From contig CAWEPG010000002.1 of assembly GCA_963810905.1 (NCBI GenBank), positions 558,001 to 622,000 on the forward strand: a stretch of 64,000 bases of DNA. Reading direction: 5' to 3'. The DNA is from CAWBAT01 sp963810905 (GTDB taxonomy: Bacteria; Acidobacteriota; Terriglobia; Versatilivoradales; Versatilivoraceae). Below are positions 27,377-36,190 of the stretch, one piece after another. Position 1 is the stretch's first letter, and every line of letters begins with the position of its first letter. A program made the position numbers and the translations under genes. A model generated the notes under the pieces. It had not been told where the DNA came from and ran no database searches. It was given only the letters and a program-made list of their open reading frames with translations.

Positions 27377-28969
27377 TCAGTGCGGAATCTTCGAACTCAG
27401 GAAGCGCGGCAGATTGTTCTGAAAGAGAGACATGATCCCTGTGTAGATGAAACCGACGACAAACAACATCAAGAAGGGGAGTGTGGCGTAGTTTTCATTC
27501 GAGAACGCATACATCACGGTAATGGCGAAATAGACTCCCAAAAACAACTCGAGATACGGCGTGTATCCACCTTTTCTGCGGTAATTCCCGGATGGAAGAG
27601 GATTCTGCTTGGCCGAATCGATGCAATATTTCGGGGTTCGATTAAACGAAGTCTTGATACCCAAAATCGCTTCCATCACAGCTCTGGAATTGCTCACCGA
27701 AAGTCCAATCCCGACTGACATCATGAACGGTAGATATTTAAACCTCTTTTTCCAGGAATCGGGATAAAGCTCGCGCTGGGAAATCATATAAAACGACGAG
27801 ACGGACATCGTGGCTGCCATGAACAGGGGCAGGTCGATCAGCAACATCTGAAACCAGCCCTGATAAAAACGGACGATCATAGCCGGCAAAAAGATGAAGG
27901 CAAAAATCACCATAAGAGGGTAAGAACAATTTGCTGTTAGGTGGAAAATCGCTTCGGACTTGATCTTGAGCGGGAGGCTGCTGCGCAGGATCTGAGGCAG
28001 CAACTTAATCGCAGTTTGAACCAACCCCTTCGCCCAGCGAAATTGCTGGTTCTTGAAGTCCGTCATATCAACCGGCAATTCGGCCGGACACATCACATGG
28101 GACAGGTATAGAAATTCCCAGCCTTTCATCTGAGCCCGATAGCTTAGATCGGTATCTTCCGTCAAAGTGTCATGCTGCCATCCCCCGGAATCTTCGATGG
28201 CTTCCCGTCGCCAAATGCCTGCCGTACCGTTGAAGTTAAAAAATCTGCCGGAGCTCGATCTTCCTCCATGTTCCATAACAAAATGTCCATCCAGAATCAT
28301 CGCTTCAACCTGGGTTAGGTGGCTATAATTCCGGTTGATGTGACCCCAGCGGGTCTGAACCATGCCAATTTTGGGATTGGTAAAGGAATGAATAGTCTTA
28401 TTGAGAAATTCGGGGTCCGGAACAAAGTCAGCATCGAAGATCGCGATGAATTGACCCTTGGCTGTCTTCAATCCATTCTCAAGCGCCCCGGCTTTGAAAC
28501 CTAGCCGATTGTCGCGATGGATGAAATGGATATCGACTCCTTCTTTCCTCCAGGACTCGACGGTCTTTTCAGCGATAAATTTTGTTTCATCGGTTGAATC
28601 ATCAAGTAGCTGAATTTCCAGCAACTCTTTCGGATACTGGATTGCTGCCACGGAATCCACTAGGCGTTCCACAACATACATCTCGTTATAGACGGGCAAT
28701 TGGATGGTGACAGTGGGGAGTTTTGAAAATTTTTCAGGCTCGGAGATCGGCTTCTTGTTTTTCAGATACAGATAGACCAATTGATAACGATGCAAGCCAT
28801 AGATCGCCAGAATGACCAAAATGGTAAAGTAGGGAACCAAAATCAGGATGTCAAAAGTGTCGAGGGCGTAGTAAGCCCTGGTATGATCGACAAAATACTT
28901 ATACGGTCCAGAGGGGACAAAAAATCTTTTCAAATGATAGAAGAGACCTTGTCCTAATAACCCAAGCAT
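27377..28969 (-). CDS. Processive family 2 glycosyltransferase, CslA/BcsA-like
   Basis: 530 residues. One hydrophobic segment near residues 40-60, then the GT-A domain with TIQLPVYNEMYVVERL, the DDSTDET motif, FDADFVPD, TEDTDLSYRAQMKGW and QQFRWAKG (the D, DxD, TED and QxxRW set), then about five transmembrane segments. It should polymerise a beta-linked sugar from NDP-sugar at the inner membrane; cellulose synthase-like A glucomannan synthases look alike. No PilZ domain or BcsB partner is adjacent. GAAGGTGA precedes the ATG. Its start faces that of the next gene, leaving 62 bases for both promoters. Confidence 0.88.
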   Translation of the reverse strand: MLGLLGQGLFYHLKRFFVPSGPYKYFVDHTRAYYALDTFDILILVPYFTILVILAIYGLHRYQLVYLYLKNKKPISEPEKFSKLPTVTIQLPVYNEMYVVERLVDSVAAIQYPKELLEIQLLDDSTDETKFIAEKTVESWRKEGVDIHFIHRDNRLGFKAGALENGLKTAKGQFIAIFDADFVPDPEFLNKTIHSFTNPKIGMVQTRWGHINRNYSHLTQVEAMILDGHFVMEHGGRSSSGRFFNFNGTAGIWRREAIEDSGGWQHDTLTEDTDLSYRAQMKGWEFLYLSHVMCPAELPVDMTDFKNQQFRWAKGLVQTAIKLLPQILRSSLPLKIKSEAIFHLTANCSYPLMVIFAFIFLPAMIVRFYQGWFQMLLIDLPLFMAATMSVSSFYMISQRELYPDSWKKRFKYLPFMMSVGIGLSVSNSRAVMEAILGIKTSFNRTPKYCIDSAKQNPLPSGNYRRKGGYTPYLELFLGVYFAITVMYAFSNENYATLPFLMLFVVGFIYTGIMSLFQNNLPRFLSSKIPH

Positions 28970-29031
28970 CGTTCATTCACCTTCAAAAAATCGATCTGTC
29001 AAATCAAATTCTCTCTAAAGACTCACTGAGT

Positions 29032-30531
29032 ATGGAATTGAACCCGGTAAAATCGCCCATTCAGTCTGTCCAAAGCAACAGAAAATATACCTTTGCTCCT
29101 CCGAAAGATCAATCTCAAATTCTTTCCCAACTTCAGTTTATCGGTTTGATGGGCTGGGGCTTGGCCTCCTGCCTAGGGTATCTTCTTTTATACAGTTTGG
29201 GAGACTTAAGGCAAAAGGTCCCAGAATTTTTGTTTTACTTTCTCCTATTGGGAGTTATCTACCTTATTTCCCTTAAGATAGCGAACATTCGGGGGAGTGG
29301 TTCGAATTCTCCCAACCTCACCCATTCGTCTGCTTCAGATCCGCCTCCTCAGGGGAAGGCACTTAACACCGTTAACCTTTCCGAAGATGCGACCACCCCT
29401 CGGAAGAAAAACCAGCTGAGGGCAATGAAGATAGTAAATGAAAGAATTATTAAACTGATCATTTTTTTCGCCATCGTGTTTCGACTGATTATGTTCTTTT
29501 CTCCTCCTTCTCTCTCGGATGATGTCTATCGTTATGCATGGGAAGGCTCTATTCAGATTAAGGGGTTCAATCCTTATCAAGTAGCCCCTCAGTCCGAGCT
29601 CCTTAGAAATTACCGCAATGCAACCTGGGAGAAGGTGAATAATAAAGATGTCCCCGCTATTTATCCTCCGTTCATGCAACTCTTCAACGCGCTGACTTTT
29701 TTTCTCTTTCGATCGGTTTGGGGGTTCAAGCTAGTTTTCATCGCATTGGATCTCTGGGTCCTTCGGATTTTGTTTTTGCTCCTTCAAGCCAATCAGAAAG
29801 ATCCGCTACAGATCATCGTCTATGCCTGGAATCCCTTGGTTATCGTCGAGATTGCAGGGAGTGGGCACCACGACGTGCTGGTGGTCGCACTGCTACTCCA
29901 ATCCCTCTGGTTCTATCAAAGAAACTTAACCTACAGGTCGCTATTCAGTCTGGGCACTTCGCTCCTCTGCAAATGGTATCCACTCGTGACAGTCCCTCTC
30001 TACTTGCGTAAGATCCCATGGGGGAGGTTCTGGGTTCTTCCACTCATTCTCTTCACGGGTAGCCTTCCCTACGTGTTTGCAGGCCCCCATTTGTTCAGTG
30101 CGCTCTGGCATTACCGTCAGAAGTGGCGGTTCAATGGGTTCCTCTATCAATGGCTTTCTTCGCTGCTCCATTCAGAAGCTTTCGCAGAATCTATTCTCCT
30201 GATCTTATTCCTGAGCGTGCTCGCTTATAATCTCAGGCGCCAAACAAGTCTCTTAGAACAGTCATACTGGATGGTCGGCATCACGCTGCTCTGCAGTCCC
30301 AATTTGTTTCCCTGGTATGTCGTTTGGATTGTGCCATTCCTCTGTTTCTTTCCCAATCCCGCCTGGCTCCTGCTATGTTCCACGATTGGCCTCTCTTACT
30401 ATGTGCTGATCGATTGGTGGACGCTGGGAGTATGGCGTCAAAATCAGTCGATACTGGCGCTACAATTCTTACCTTTTTATGGGATGATGCTGTGGGGCTT
30501 GGTGGGAAAATTCCACTCCAAGCGGGTTTAG
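29032..30531 (+). CDS. Polytopic membrane glycosyltransferase, GT87/GT-C-like
   Basis: 499 residues with some ten hydrophobic segments. An acidic loop motif in SDDVYRYAWEG after the second or third segment, VNNKDVPAIYPPFMQ, and AWNPLVIVEIAGSGHHDVL are typical of GT-C enzymes of the mannosyltransferase/DUF2029 group, which use polyprenyl-linked sugars on the outer face of the membrane. There is a polar, low-complexity insertion at about residues 85-125. It is divergent from the GT2 gene and may work in the same surface glycan route, which is inference from position. Confidence 0.75.
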   Translation: MELNPVKSPIQSVQSNRKYTFAPPKDQSQILSQLQFIGLMGWGLASCLGYLLLYSLGDLRQKVPEFLFYFLLLGVIYLISLKIANIRGSGSNSPNLTHSSASDPPPQGKALNTVNLSEDATTPRKKNQLRAMKIVNERIIKLIIFFAIVFRLIMFFSPPSLSDDVYRYAWEGSIQIKGFNPYQVAPQSELLRNYRNATWEKVNNKDVPAIYPPFMQLFNALTFFLFRSVWGFKLVFIALDLWVLRILFLLLQANQKDPLQIIVYAWNPLVIVEIAGSGHHDVLVVALLLQSLWFYQRNLTYRSLFSLGTSLLCKWYPLVTVPLYLRKIPWGRFWVLPLILFTGSLPYVFAGPHLFSALWHYRQKWRFNGFLYQWLSSLLHSEAFAESILLILFLSVLAYNLRRQTSLLEQSYWMVGITLLCSPNLFPWYVVWIVPFLCFFPNPAWLLLCSTIGLSYYVLIDWWTLGVWRQNQSILALQFLPFYGMMLWGLVGKFHSKRV

Positions 30532-31092
30532 AACTATAGACTCTCCGCTGCTCCGGCCGGAGCCGCTGGCCCCGGACAACGGACCGGGAGGCCTCTTGCT
30601 GCTATCTTATGTCGCGACAGGCGTCCTTGCCTCTCGTCGGCAGAACGAAACGCCAAGAGCGCCAAGAAAAGAGGATCCACAGCGGGCAGCCGCCTGATCT
30701 TATCCTACCCGTAGTTCTTCCGCATGGTTTCTGGCTACCCGCTGCATGCCGTCGCGCAACAAAATCACGCTCCAATTGATGATCAAGCCCAAAGACAAGC
30801 TGATAGGCCGATTCCAGCAACCCGGGCCCCAAGGCGCGAGGCGCCTTGAGTGCAGCGTAACCATATCCTGAGCTACTTCATCGGCGGACATGAAGGCTCC
30901 TACTCTTGGCGAACTTTGCGTTCTTGGCGTTTCCCAATTCTGGGTGTCATCGGCTCAACCGAGGATCCCGGAATGAACCCATCATCCAAGCTTAGGTTAG
31001 CGCTTATGGGGCAACGCCCCCCGGCAAACAGGCCTGTTGCTACCGTCTTTTGGGGTCAAAAATTACGACCGTCACCTACTCCCACTAATTCC
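30532..31092. other. Intergenic region with a gene relic
   Basis: About 560 bases after the GT-C gene. It opens with a GC-rich palindrome (GCTCCGGCCGGAGC) and holds a decayed GxxExxY-type coding relic at 30602-30891, plus a short hairpin near 31005-31020. No intact gene is seen. Confidence 0.5.
30602..30891 (-). pseudogene. Degraded GxxExxY-family protein
   Basis: On the minus strand the start MSADEVAQDMVTLHS and the core ALGPGLLESAYQLVFGLDHQLERDFVARRH are in different frames, and the conserved C-terminal half is missing. The GPGLLESAYQ motif is the hallmark of the small GxxExxY proteins, often found as multicopy genes of unknown role flanked by short AT-rich spacer repeats with the theme cttggcg, which are also present here on both sides. 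Confidence 0.5.
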
Positions 31093-32235
31093 TCACGGGA
31101 CAGTGATCGTTATTGGCTCCGATTCGCGAGGCTCCCGTGTCGTTAATACGGCACTGACTTCGTAGACACCTTGCGGGAGCTCATCCCTGTTGCTGTTCTT
31201 ATAGTTCCAGAAGGATTCAAACCGCCATTCTGCTTCGGGAAGGATGGCCACGTTCCGTCTTACCCGGGAATAGAAACTTCCCTTCGACCAACGCCACACC
31301 TCTTTCCCGGTCTCTTTGTCCCGAATAATGAAATCGTATGTCTGACTGGTGGTGAAGTTGAGGCTTAAGAAACTTTCGGTCGGGTTCTTCACCCGCATCA
31401 CTAGGCGCGCCTTTGAGCTGCTTTTCTCGACTTCGAGCCTGATCTCTGGGTCGGCACGGCTGACTACGGGCCCGCCACGATTAGCTTCCTTGGGCGATTT
31501 CTTTAGATCCTCTCGAATGACTTCCCCGTAGTGCTTTACATTCACGTCGGCTGCTCTCAAATCGAAGCTTTCCGTCCCCCATTCGTGAGTGATCAGAATG
31601 GCGGTGACCCCGATCCCCTGGTCAAACACCATTTCCATGCCTTGATCCTCACAGTCTACACACGTCATGTAACTTAAACGGCTAACGACGCGTTTACCTT
31701 TTTCGTCAACAGATGCATCGAATTTAGCATCCAGACCGGGGCCAAGCGGAAGTAACGCCAGCTCTTTTCCCTCAGCCAAATATAGGAGCCGCTTTGTATC
31801 GGGATCATACCGCACGAGCACATTGCTGGCATTCTCCAGACGAGGGACGAAAGGGAGTCGATTAAAGACATAGTAAGTTTTCCATTTGATGATGGAAGTG
31901 TTGATGATCTGAACGACGATCTGTTCCGACTTCTTGTAACGACTATCCGTTTTTACATAGATCCACCGGTCGCCAAGATGCATCGGGAAATAGTCGGGGG
32001 GGAGATGATCAACGATTTGAGGGGCGGAAGCCCCTGAGCTTGCTTCCTTTTGTTGCGGCAGTGCAAACAGGCCAGGAACTAGCCCCAAAGTGAAAAAAAG
32101 GAGTGCACAAACCTTACCTCTTAGCCGGCGGGGAGAAAGATTCAAGGCGAGGCCGCCACTCCGCCACAAGATCCATTTTTCAAAAGATAATAATGGGGAT
32201 GACCGCCTCAAGCAAAAGTTAGCCGATATACTCAT
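31093..32235 (-). CDS. Secreted protein with a BsuPI-like C-terminal domain
   Basis: 380 residues. An N-terminal export signal (LRGKVCALLFFTLGLVPGLFA, around residues 38-58) suggests the true start may be the TTG near 32145. The middle (LPPDYFPMHLGDRWIYVKTD and onward to about 250) is a beta-rich region beginning with the FPLxxGxxW motif common in Acidobacteria and Myxococcota lipoproteins. The last 105 residues fit the BsuPI intracellular proteinase-inhibitor family: RVKNPTESFLSLNFTTSQ, YDFIIRDKETGKEVWRWS, ILPEAEWRFESFW and LPQGVYEVSAVL. Function probably structural or inhibitory; not established. Confidence 0.7.
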   Translation of the reverse strand: MSISANFCLRRSSPLLSFEKWILWRSGGLALNLSPRRLRGKVCALLFFTLGLVPGLFALPQQKEASSGASAPQIVDHLPPDYFPMHLGDRWIYVKTDSRYKKSEQIVVQIINTSIIKWKTYYVFNRLPFVPRLENASNVLVRYDPDTKRLLYLAEGKELALLPLGPGLDAKFDASVDEKGKRVVSRLSYMTCVDCEDQGMEMVFDQGIGVTAILITHEWGTESFDLRAADVNVKHYGEVIREDLKKSPKEANRGGPVVSRADPEIRLEVEKSSSKARLVMRVKNPTESFLSLNFTTSQTYDFIIRDKETGKEVWRWSKGSFYSRVRRNVAILPEAEWRFESFWNYKNSNRDELPQGVYEVSAVLTTREPRESEPITITVP

Positions 32236-32395
32236 AACACGGTAATGACAAGTTGTTAAACTCGGATAGGCAGCATCTGGGGAGCCCGTTCTGCGTCACA
32301 AAAAGCCTTTCTCTCCCTCGTGGGGAAGGGATTGGGGATGAAGAGTCCGCACGATCTCAAGATTCAAGTTTATGAAAACTGAATTTAGAAAACCG

Positions 32396-33148
32396 TTAGT
32401 CTCTAGTAACACGGGCAACGGTCAGAACGTTGACTCGACGACACCCACCCCTCTTTAGAATCGTAGCACATTCATTGAGGGTTGCTCCGGTAGTAAAAAC
32501 ATCGTCCAAGAGTAGAATGTCGCGGTTGGCAATCTGGGCACAGGGAGAAACTTGAAAAGCTCCTTTCAAGTTCATTCGGCGTTGCCGGCGTGATAGACCG
32601 GCCTGAACCTCGGTCGGTCTCGTTCGAACAAACCAACCGGACTGAACCGGAAGCCGGGTCAAGCGGCTCAACTGCTTTGCCAGTTCAGCGGCCTGGTTAA
32701 AACCTCGCTCTCGCTCACGGGTTTTATGCAGCGGGACAGGGATAATGACGTCTGAACGGAAACCATCTGGAAAAGAATGATAAACAGCCTCAAGATGTCG
32801 TCCTAAAGGGCGCGCAAGGCTGAGATGGCCGCAGTATTTAAATTGGTGAATGATCTCTTTCAGCGGATCGTTGAATGGTGAATAGGAGCGAGCAAAATCG
32901 AAGGCAAAGAGCTGATGTCTACAACTGCCGCAAAGGGCACCTGGTTCGACACATTTGGAAACAAAGGGATAGCCACAGACTACACAGAAGGGATCCTCGA
33001 CGGCTTTGACCTTGTTCCAGCAGTCTTCGCAGACCACACCGAGGGCGGATTCGCCAACAATCTTACGACATAGTCGACAAGTACAAGGAAAGATAATACT
33101 CAGGAGGGAATCAACAAGCGGCGTTATCGTTCGGGATACTGTCTTCAA
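32396..33148 (-). CDS. comF: ComF-family double zinc-ribbon phosphoribosyltransferase
   Basis: About 250 residues. Cys pairs CRLC, CEDC, CVVC and CGSC form the zinc ribbon; the PRTase part holds PVPLHKTRERERGFNQAAELA and the PRPP loop DILLLDDVFTTGATL. ComF/GntX proteins take part in DNA uptake in competent bacteria; their reaction is unknown. The longest frame would overlap the upstream zinc-finger gene by over 130 bases, so a TTG at 33148 is preferred; the start is uncertain. Confidence 0.85.
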   Translation of the reverse strand: MKTVSRTITPLVDSLLSIIFPCTCRLCRKIVGESALGVVCEDCWNKVKAVEDPFCVVCGYPFVSKCVEPGALCGSCRHQLFAFDFARSYSPFNDPLKEIIHQFKYCGHLSLARPLGRHLEAVYHSFPDGFRSDVIIPVPLHKTRERERGFNQAAELAKQLSRLTRLPVQSGWFVRTRPTEVQAGLSRRQRRMNLKGAFQVSPCAQIANRDILLLDDVFTTGATLNECATILKRGGCRRVNVLTVARVTRD

Positions 33149-33185
33149 GCATCGTTCCGCGCGGGCCGGGGAGAATCCCGGAGCC

Positions 33186-33548
33186 TCATTCTTCTTGAAG
33201 TAGACCTTGTTCTTGAAGTTCCTGGCAAGCAATGCAGTGTCTCGTCCAAGGAACCGCTTCCAATCGCTTCTGCTGAATTTCATTTTCGCAGGCAACGCAA
33301 GCGCCGAACTTTCCGTCCTCAAGCCGTTGAATTGCTTCGTCTATCAATTGAAGAGTACTTCGCTCATTACTGCTTTGACTAAACAGAAACTCCTTGGTAT
33401 AGGAGTTGGCAGCCTTGTCGGCAATATCCTGCGTCGCATCCTCATCGGCCTCACGCCCATATTGCTCTGTTTTCGAAACTGTTTTGAAAAGTTCAGTTTT
33501 CTTATCCAGAAGTTTCTTCTTGAAATGTTCGTATTTTTTCGATTCCAT
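33186..33548 (-). CDS. DksA/TraR-family C4 zinc-finger protein
   Basis: 120 residues: an N-terminal coiled coil (YEHFKKKLLDKKTELFKTVSKTE), then GREADEDATQDIADKAANSYTKEF and the C4 finger CVACENEIQQKRLEAVPWTRHCIAC. Members bind the RNA polymerase secondary channel and modulate initiation with ppGpp. GGGAG lies nine bases before the chosen ATG. A strong sigma70-like promoter and a 9-bp hairpin lie in the leader. The comF gene follows after 37 bases. Confidence 0.9.
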   Translation of the reverse strand: MESKKYEHFKKKLLDKKTELFKTVSKTEQYGREADEDATQDIADKAANSYTKEFLFSQSSNERSTLQLIDEAIQRLEDGKFGACVACENEIQQKRLEAVPWTRHCIACQELQEQGLLQEE

Positions 33549-33588
33549 TCTTATCAACTCCCAGCCTATGGATTGGGTGCGATGACGC

Positions 33589-33610
33589 TACCATTCCACA
33601 AGGAATGGTA
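33589..33610 (-). promoter_or_regulatory. Leader hairpin of the DksA/TraR gene
   Basis: Perfect 9-bp inverted repeat TACCATTCC/GGAATGGTA with a 4-base loop, about 40 bases ahead of the ATG and about 20 bases downstream of the predicted -10. There is no T run, so it is not a terminator; an operator or mRNA-stability hairpin is likely. Confidence 0.5.
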
Positions 33611-33630
33611 ACACTAAAATAAAACGGAGT

Positions 33631-33658
33631 ATTATAGCCATTAAATTGGAAAATACAA
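33631..33658 (-). promoter_or_regulatory. Sigma70-type promoter of the DksA/TraR gene
   Basis: Minus-strand TTGTAT (33658-33653), 16-base spacer, perfect TATAAT (33636-33631). Predicted start of transcription near 33624, just upstream of the leader hairpin. Confidence 0.6.
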
Positions 33659-33816
33659 GAACCTTGTTTTTTAAGCCTTTCCGAGCTGCCCGCCTCCCCT
33701 CACTCTATTAACGAACGAATTCTTGACATTTTCAAGCTGAATGGTCCTTTTAGTTATGATCTAATAATTTTAGATTGTGTCCTACGGGGAGCTAAGGTCT
33801 ACTTCGGAGGGAACTC

Positions 33817-34965
33817 ATGACTCATCGAGAACGGGTGTTGGCGGCGCTCGATCATCGGGAACCGGATCGAATACCTATGGACTTGGGCAGCGCTCGTTTC
33901 ACCGGCATGGTGAAACCCGCCTACGAAAGGCTTTGCCGTCTTCTGGGTTTCGGCGAAACCGGCCCGATGGTTGACCGGATGCAGCAGCTCGTTGAAATGG
34001 ACGAACGGGTGCTTCAGTACCTGGATGTGGATGCCAGAGCTTTCGGTCAGAATCCACCCGACAGGGGTGGCGACCTGGATCTCGATGAGGAACGCTGGTT
34101 GGACGAGTGGGGTGTGATTCGACGCAAGCCGCCAGGTTGCCATTTTTACGAGATGGAAACGAGTCCACTTTCCGGCAACATTACCCCTCAGCACATCGCT
34201 CGCTACCCTTTCCCCGATCCAACCGATCCAGGCCGTTTTCGTGGTTTGCGGGAAAAAGCCAAGCAGCTTCACGAACAGACCGACTATGCAGTGATTTACA
34301 ACGCTCGCTTCCACGTCGTCCACATGACGCAGTATCTGCGCGGATTTGAAAATTGGTTCATGGATTTAGCCCAGGACCAGAATCTTTTCCTGTGTTTGAT
34401 GGAGGCCGTTGCGGAAAATCTGTTCGAGCTAAACCGCAGAGCGCTTTCAGAAATAGGCGAGTTCATCGATATCGTCGCCTTTGGCGATGACGTCGGCCAG
34501 CAGGATCGTCCTGTTTGTTCGTTGGCCAATTATCGCAAGCTCATCCGACCCTATCACGAGCGTGTGTTGGACATTATTCACAGCAAGTCCAAAGCCAAGA
34601 CGCTCTACCACAGTTGCGGTTCTGTTTATCTATACCTCAACGATTTCATTGATATGGGAATCGATGCCTTGAACCCCGTTCAAGTGACGGCAAAAAACAT
34701 GGAACCTGGGCGACTGAAGCGGGACTTCGGAGATCGCATTACGTTTTGGGGAGGAATTGACAGCCAGCATCTTCTCCCCCAGGGATCCCCTGACCAAGTC
34801 CGCCAGGAAGTCCAACGGATGTTTGAACTCATGGGCAAAAACGGAGGCTATGTCTTGACCTCTGTCCACAATATCCAGCCGGATGTCCCCCCGGAAAATG
34901 TCCTGGCTCTCTTCCAGGCGGGCCGGGAATGTGTTTATCCAGTGCATGCAGGGAGTCGAGCTTAG
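33817..34965 (+). CDS. Uroporphyrinogen decarboxylase-like protein (corrinoid methyltransferase type)
   Basis: 382 residues of the URO-D barrel family: TGM-type opening THRERVLAALDHREPDRIPMDLG, the FGDDVGQQ segment, YHSCGSVYLYLNDFIDMGIDALNPVQ and ITFWGGIDSQHLLP. The His-x-Cys type motif YHSCG and the lack of the HemE R-x-PVW-MRQ N-terminus place it with MtaA/MtbA-like methyltransferases or related catabolic enzymes rather than heme synthesis. GGAGGG sits five bases before the ATG. A second, frameshifted member of the family lies at 40.7-41.7 kb. Substrate unknown. Confidence 0.85.
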   Translation: MTHRERVLAALDHREPDRIPMDLGSARFTGMVKPAYERLCRLLGFGETGPMVDRMQQLVEMDERVLQYLDVDARAFGQNPPDRGGDLDLDEERWLDEWGVIRRKPPGCHFYEMETSPLSGNITPQHIARYPFPDPTDPGRFRGLREKAKQLHEQTDYAVIYNARFHVVHMTQYLRGFENWFMDLAQDQNLFLCLMEAVAENLFELNRRALSEIGEFIDIVAFGDDVGQQDRPVCSLANYRKLIRPYHERVLDIIHSKSKAKTLYHSCGSVYLYLNDFIDMGIDALNPVQVTAKNMEPGRLKRDFGDRITFWGGIDSQHLLPQGSPDQVRQEVQRMFELMGKNGGYVLTSVHNIQPDVPPENVLALFQAGRECVYPVHAGSRA

Positions 34966-35176
34966 CTATTAACATAGATCTAGACTCAAAATTCAGAATA
35001 CCTCCCCCGCTCTCGTTGCGGGAAAGGGGCTGGCTGGTGAGGGGAACTCTACAATCTTGCACACCACCCCAATTGAGTAGAAATATCCATGGGGGGGCGT
35101 TCAACCGATTACTTCTCCAGATGCGAATTCCTAACCCAATTTCAATTCATCGATAACCGTGTTCAACAAAATTCTT
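34966..35176. repeat. Intergenic gap with a CT-rich palindromic repeat
   Basis: Between the URO-D-like gene and the end of rlmH, at about 34999-35043, lies a degenerate copy of the CCCGCTCTCG...GGGAAAGGGG type repeat seen in many other gaps of this window. No gene seen. Confidence 0.4.
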
Positions 35177-35638
35177 TTACTTGTGGTAGGGAATATGGTG
35201 GATCATGGTAAAAGCTCGATAGACTTGCTCCAGCAAAAAGAGCCTGACCATGTCGTGATTGAAGGTCATGCGAGATAGAGAAACCAAAAGGTTGGCTCGC
35301 TTCCGAATTGCGGGTGAAACTCCGTTGGGTCCTCCGATAACAAACACCATCTTCGCCAACGAACGATCTCTGTAAGTTGAGACGAGGTCGGAGAATTCTT
35401 CTGAAGTGTAGGACTTCCCTTGAGGGTCAAGGAGAACTAGAAAATCTTCCGGCTGGATTTTAGCAAGAATCTTCTCCCCTTCCCGGGTGATCAGACCATT
35501 GGGATCATCTTCTGGATTAGATCGAATTTCAATCAATGACAATTCACAGAAGTGGCGAAGCCTTTTCCAATAGTCTTCGATCAGGCTTTGAAGAGAACGG
35601 TTCTTGGTCTTGCCAACCCAAAGCAAGGTGATCTTCAC
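35177..35638 (-). CDS. rlmH: 23S rRNA (pseudouridine1915-N3)-methyltransferase
   Basis: About 153 residues. The SPOUT knot carries FVIGGPNGVSPAIRKRA and the C-terminal LSRMTFNHDMVRLFLLEQVYRAFTMIHHIPYHK, diagnostic of RlmH. It methylates pseudouridine 1915 in helix 69 on assembled 70S ribosomes. GTG at 35638 is favoured as start since it begins the conserved strand and has GGAGGA twelve bases upstream; a GTG at 35650 touches that element. The ribosome-silencing factor gene lies upstream, a usual pairing. Confidence 0.95.
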   Translation of the reverse strand: MKITLLWVGKTKNRSLQSLIEDYWKRLRHFCELSLIEIRSNPEDDPNGLITREGEKILAKIQPEDFLVLLDPQGKSYTSEEFSDLVSTYRDRSLAKMVFVIGGPNGVSPAIRKRANLLVSLSRMTFNHDMVRLFLLEQVYRAFTMIHHIPYHK

Positions 35639-35727
35639 TGAAGAGTCCACTCCTCCGCTGGATTGGTAGAACGCATGCGCGGGAGCACGCCCTTAACCCA
35701 TCCCAAAAGGAGATTCGAAAAGAACTC

Positions 35728-35765
35728 CGCCTTCAAAATAGAATGAAGGCTTGAATCGCCTTCAT
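35728..35765 (-). terminator. Hairpin between rsfS and rlmH
   Basis: 8-bp inverted repeat ATGAAGGC/GCCTTCAT with a 7-base loop, followed on the minus strand by the weak T-rich TCTATTTTG. Possible attenuator or terminator; the poor T run makes it uncertain. Confidence 0.35.
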
Positions 35766-35811
35766 CCCGCAATCTGCGGGGGGATGCCCTGCCTGAAGAA
35801 GAAAAGGGTGT

Positions 35812-36165
35812 TTATACAGCCTCTGGGATATCCATTCGAGGGACATCTCGCCACAACCGTTCCAGATTGTAAAAAGTCCTAGCCTTCGGCAAGAGTATAT
35901 GGACGATGAAATCGGAATAGTCCAACAGAATCCATTCCGCCTGACCATACCCTTCAATATGATTCGGGCGTCGCTGCATTTTCTTGAGGCTCAGCTCGAT
36001 CTCGTTTGCAATCGCCTGGTTTTGTGGAGCGGATGTTCCAGAACAGATGATAAAGTAATCTGTAAACGACCCAACTTTTTTGAGGTCTAATAGAACAAGA
36101 TCAAGCGCCTTTTTATCCTGCGCTGCTCCAATGGCTCGTTTCATGAATGGATCGTTTATTTTCAA
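35812..36165 (-). CDS. rsfS: Ribosomal silencing factor RsfS
   Basis: 117 residues. AQDKKALDLVLLDLKKVGSFTDYFIICSGTSAPQNQAIANEIE and GYGQAEWILLDYSDFIVHILLPKARTFYNLERLW are diagnostic. It binds uL14 and blocks subunit joining in starvation. Start is a TTG at 36165 with GAGG eight bases before it. Follows nadD closely, so nadD-rsfS-rlmH are likely one unit. Confidence 0.95.
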   Translation of the reverse strand: MKINDPFMKRAIGAAQDKKALDLVLLDLKKVGSFTDYFIICSGTSAPQNQAIANEIELSLKKMQRRPNHIEGYGQAEWILLDYSDFIVHILLPKARTFYNLERLWRDVPRMDIPEAV

Positions 36166-36190
36166 GTTTATTTCCTCAACCTTCTAAGAA

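Noticed and set aside
33723..33760. TTGACA with a TATGAT box before the URO-D-like gene
   Set aside because: Spacing of 26 bases is too long for a sigma70 promoter.
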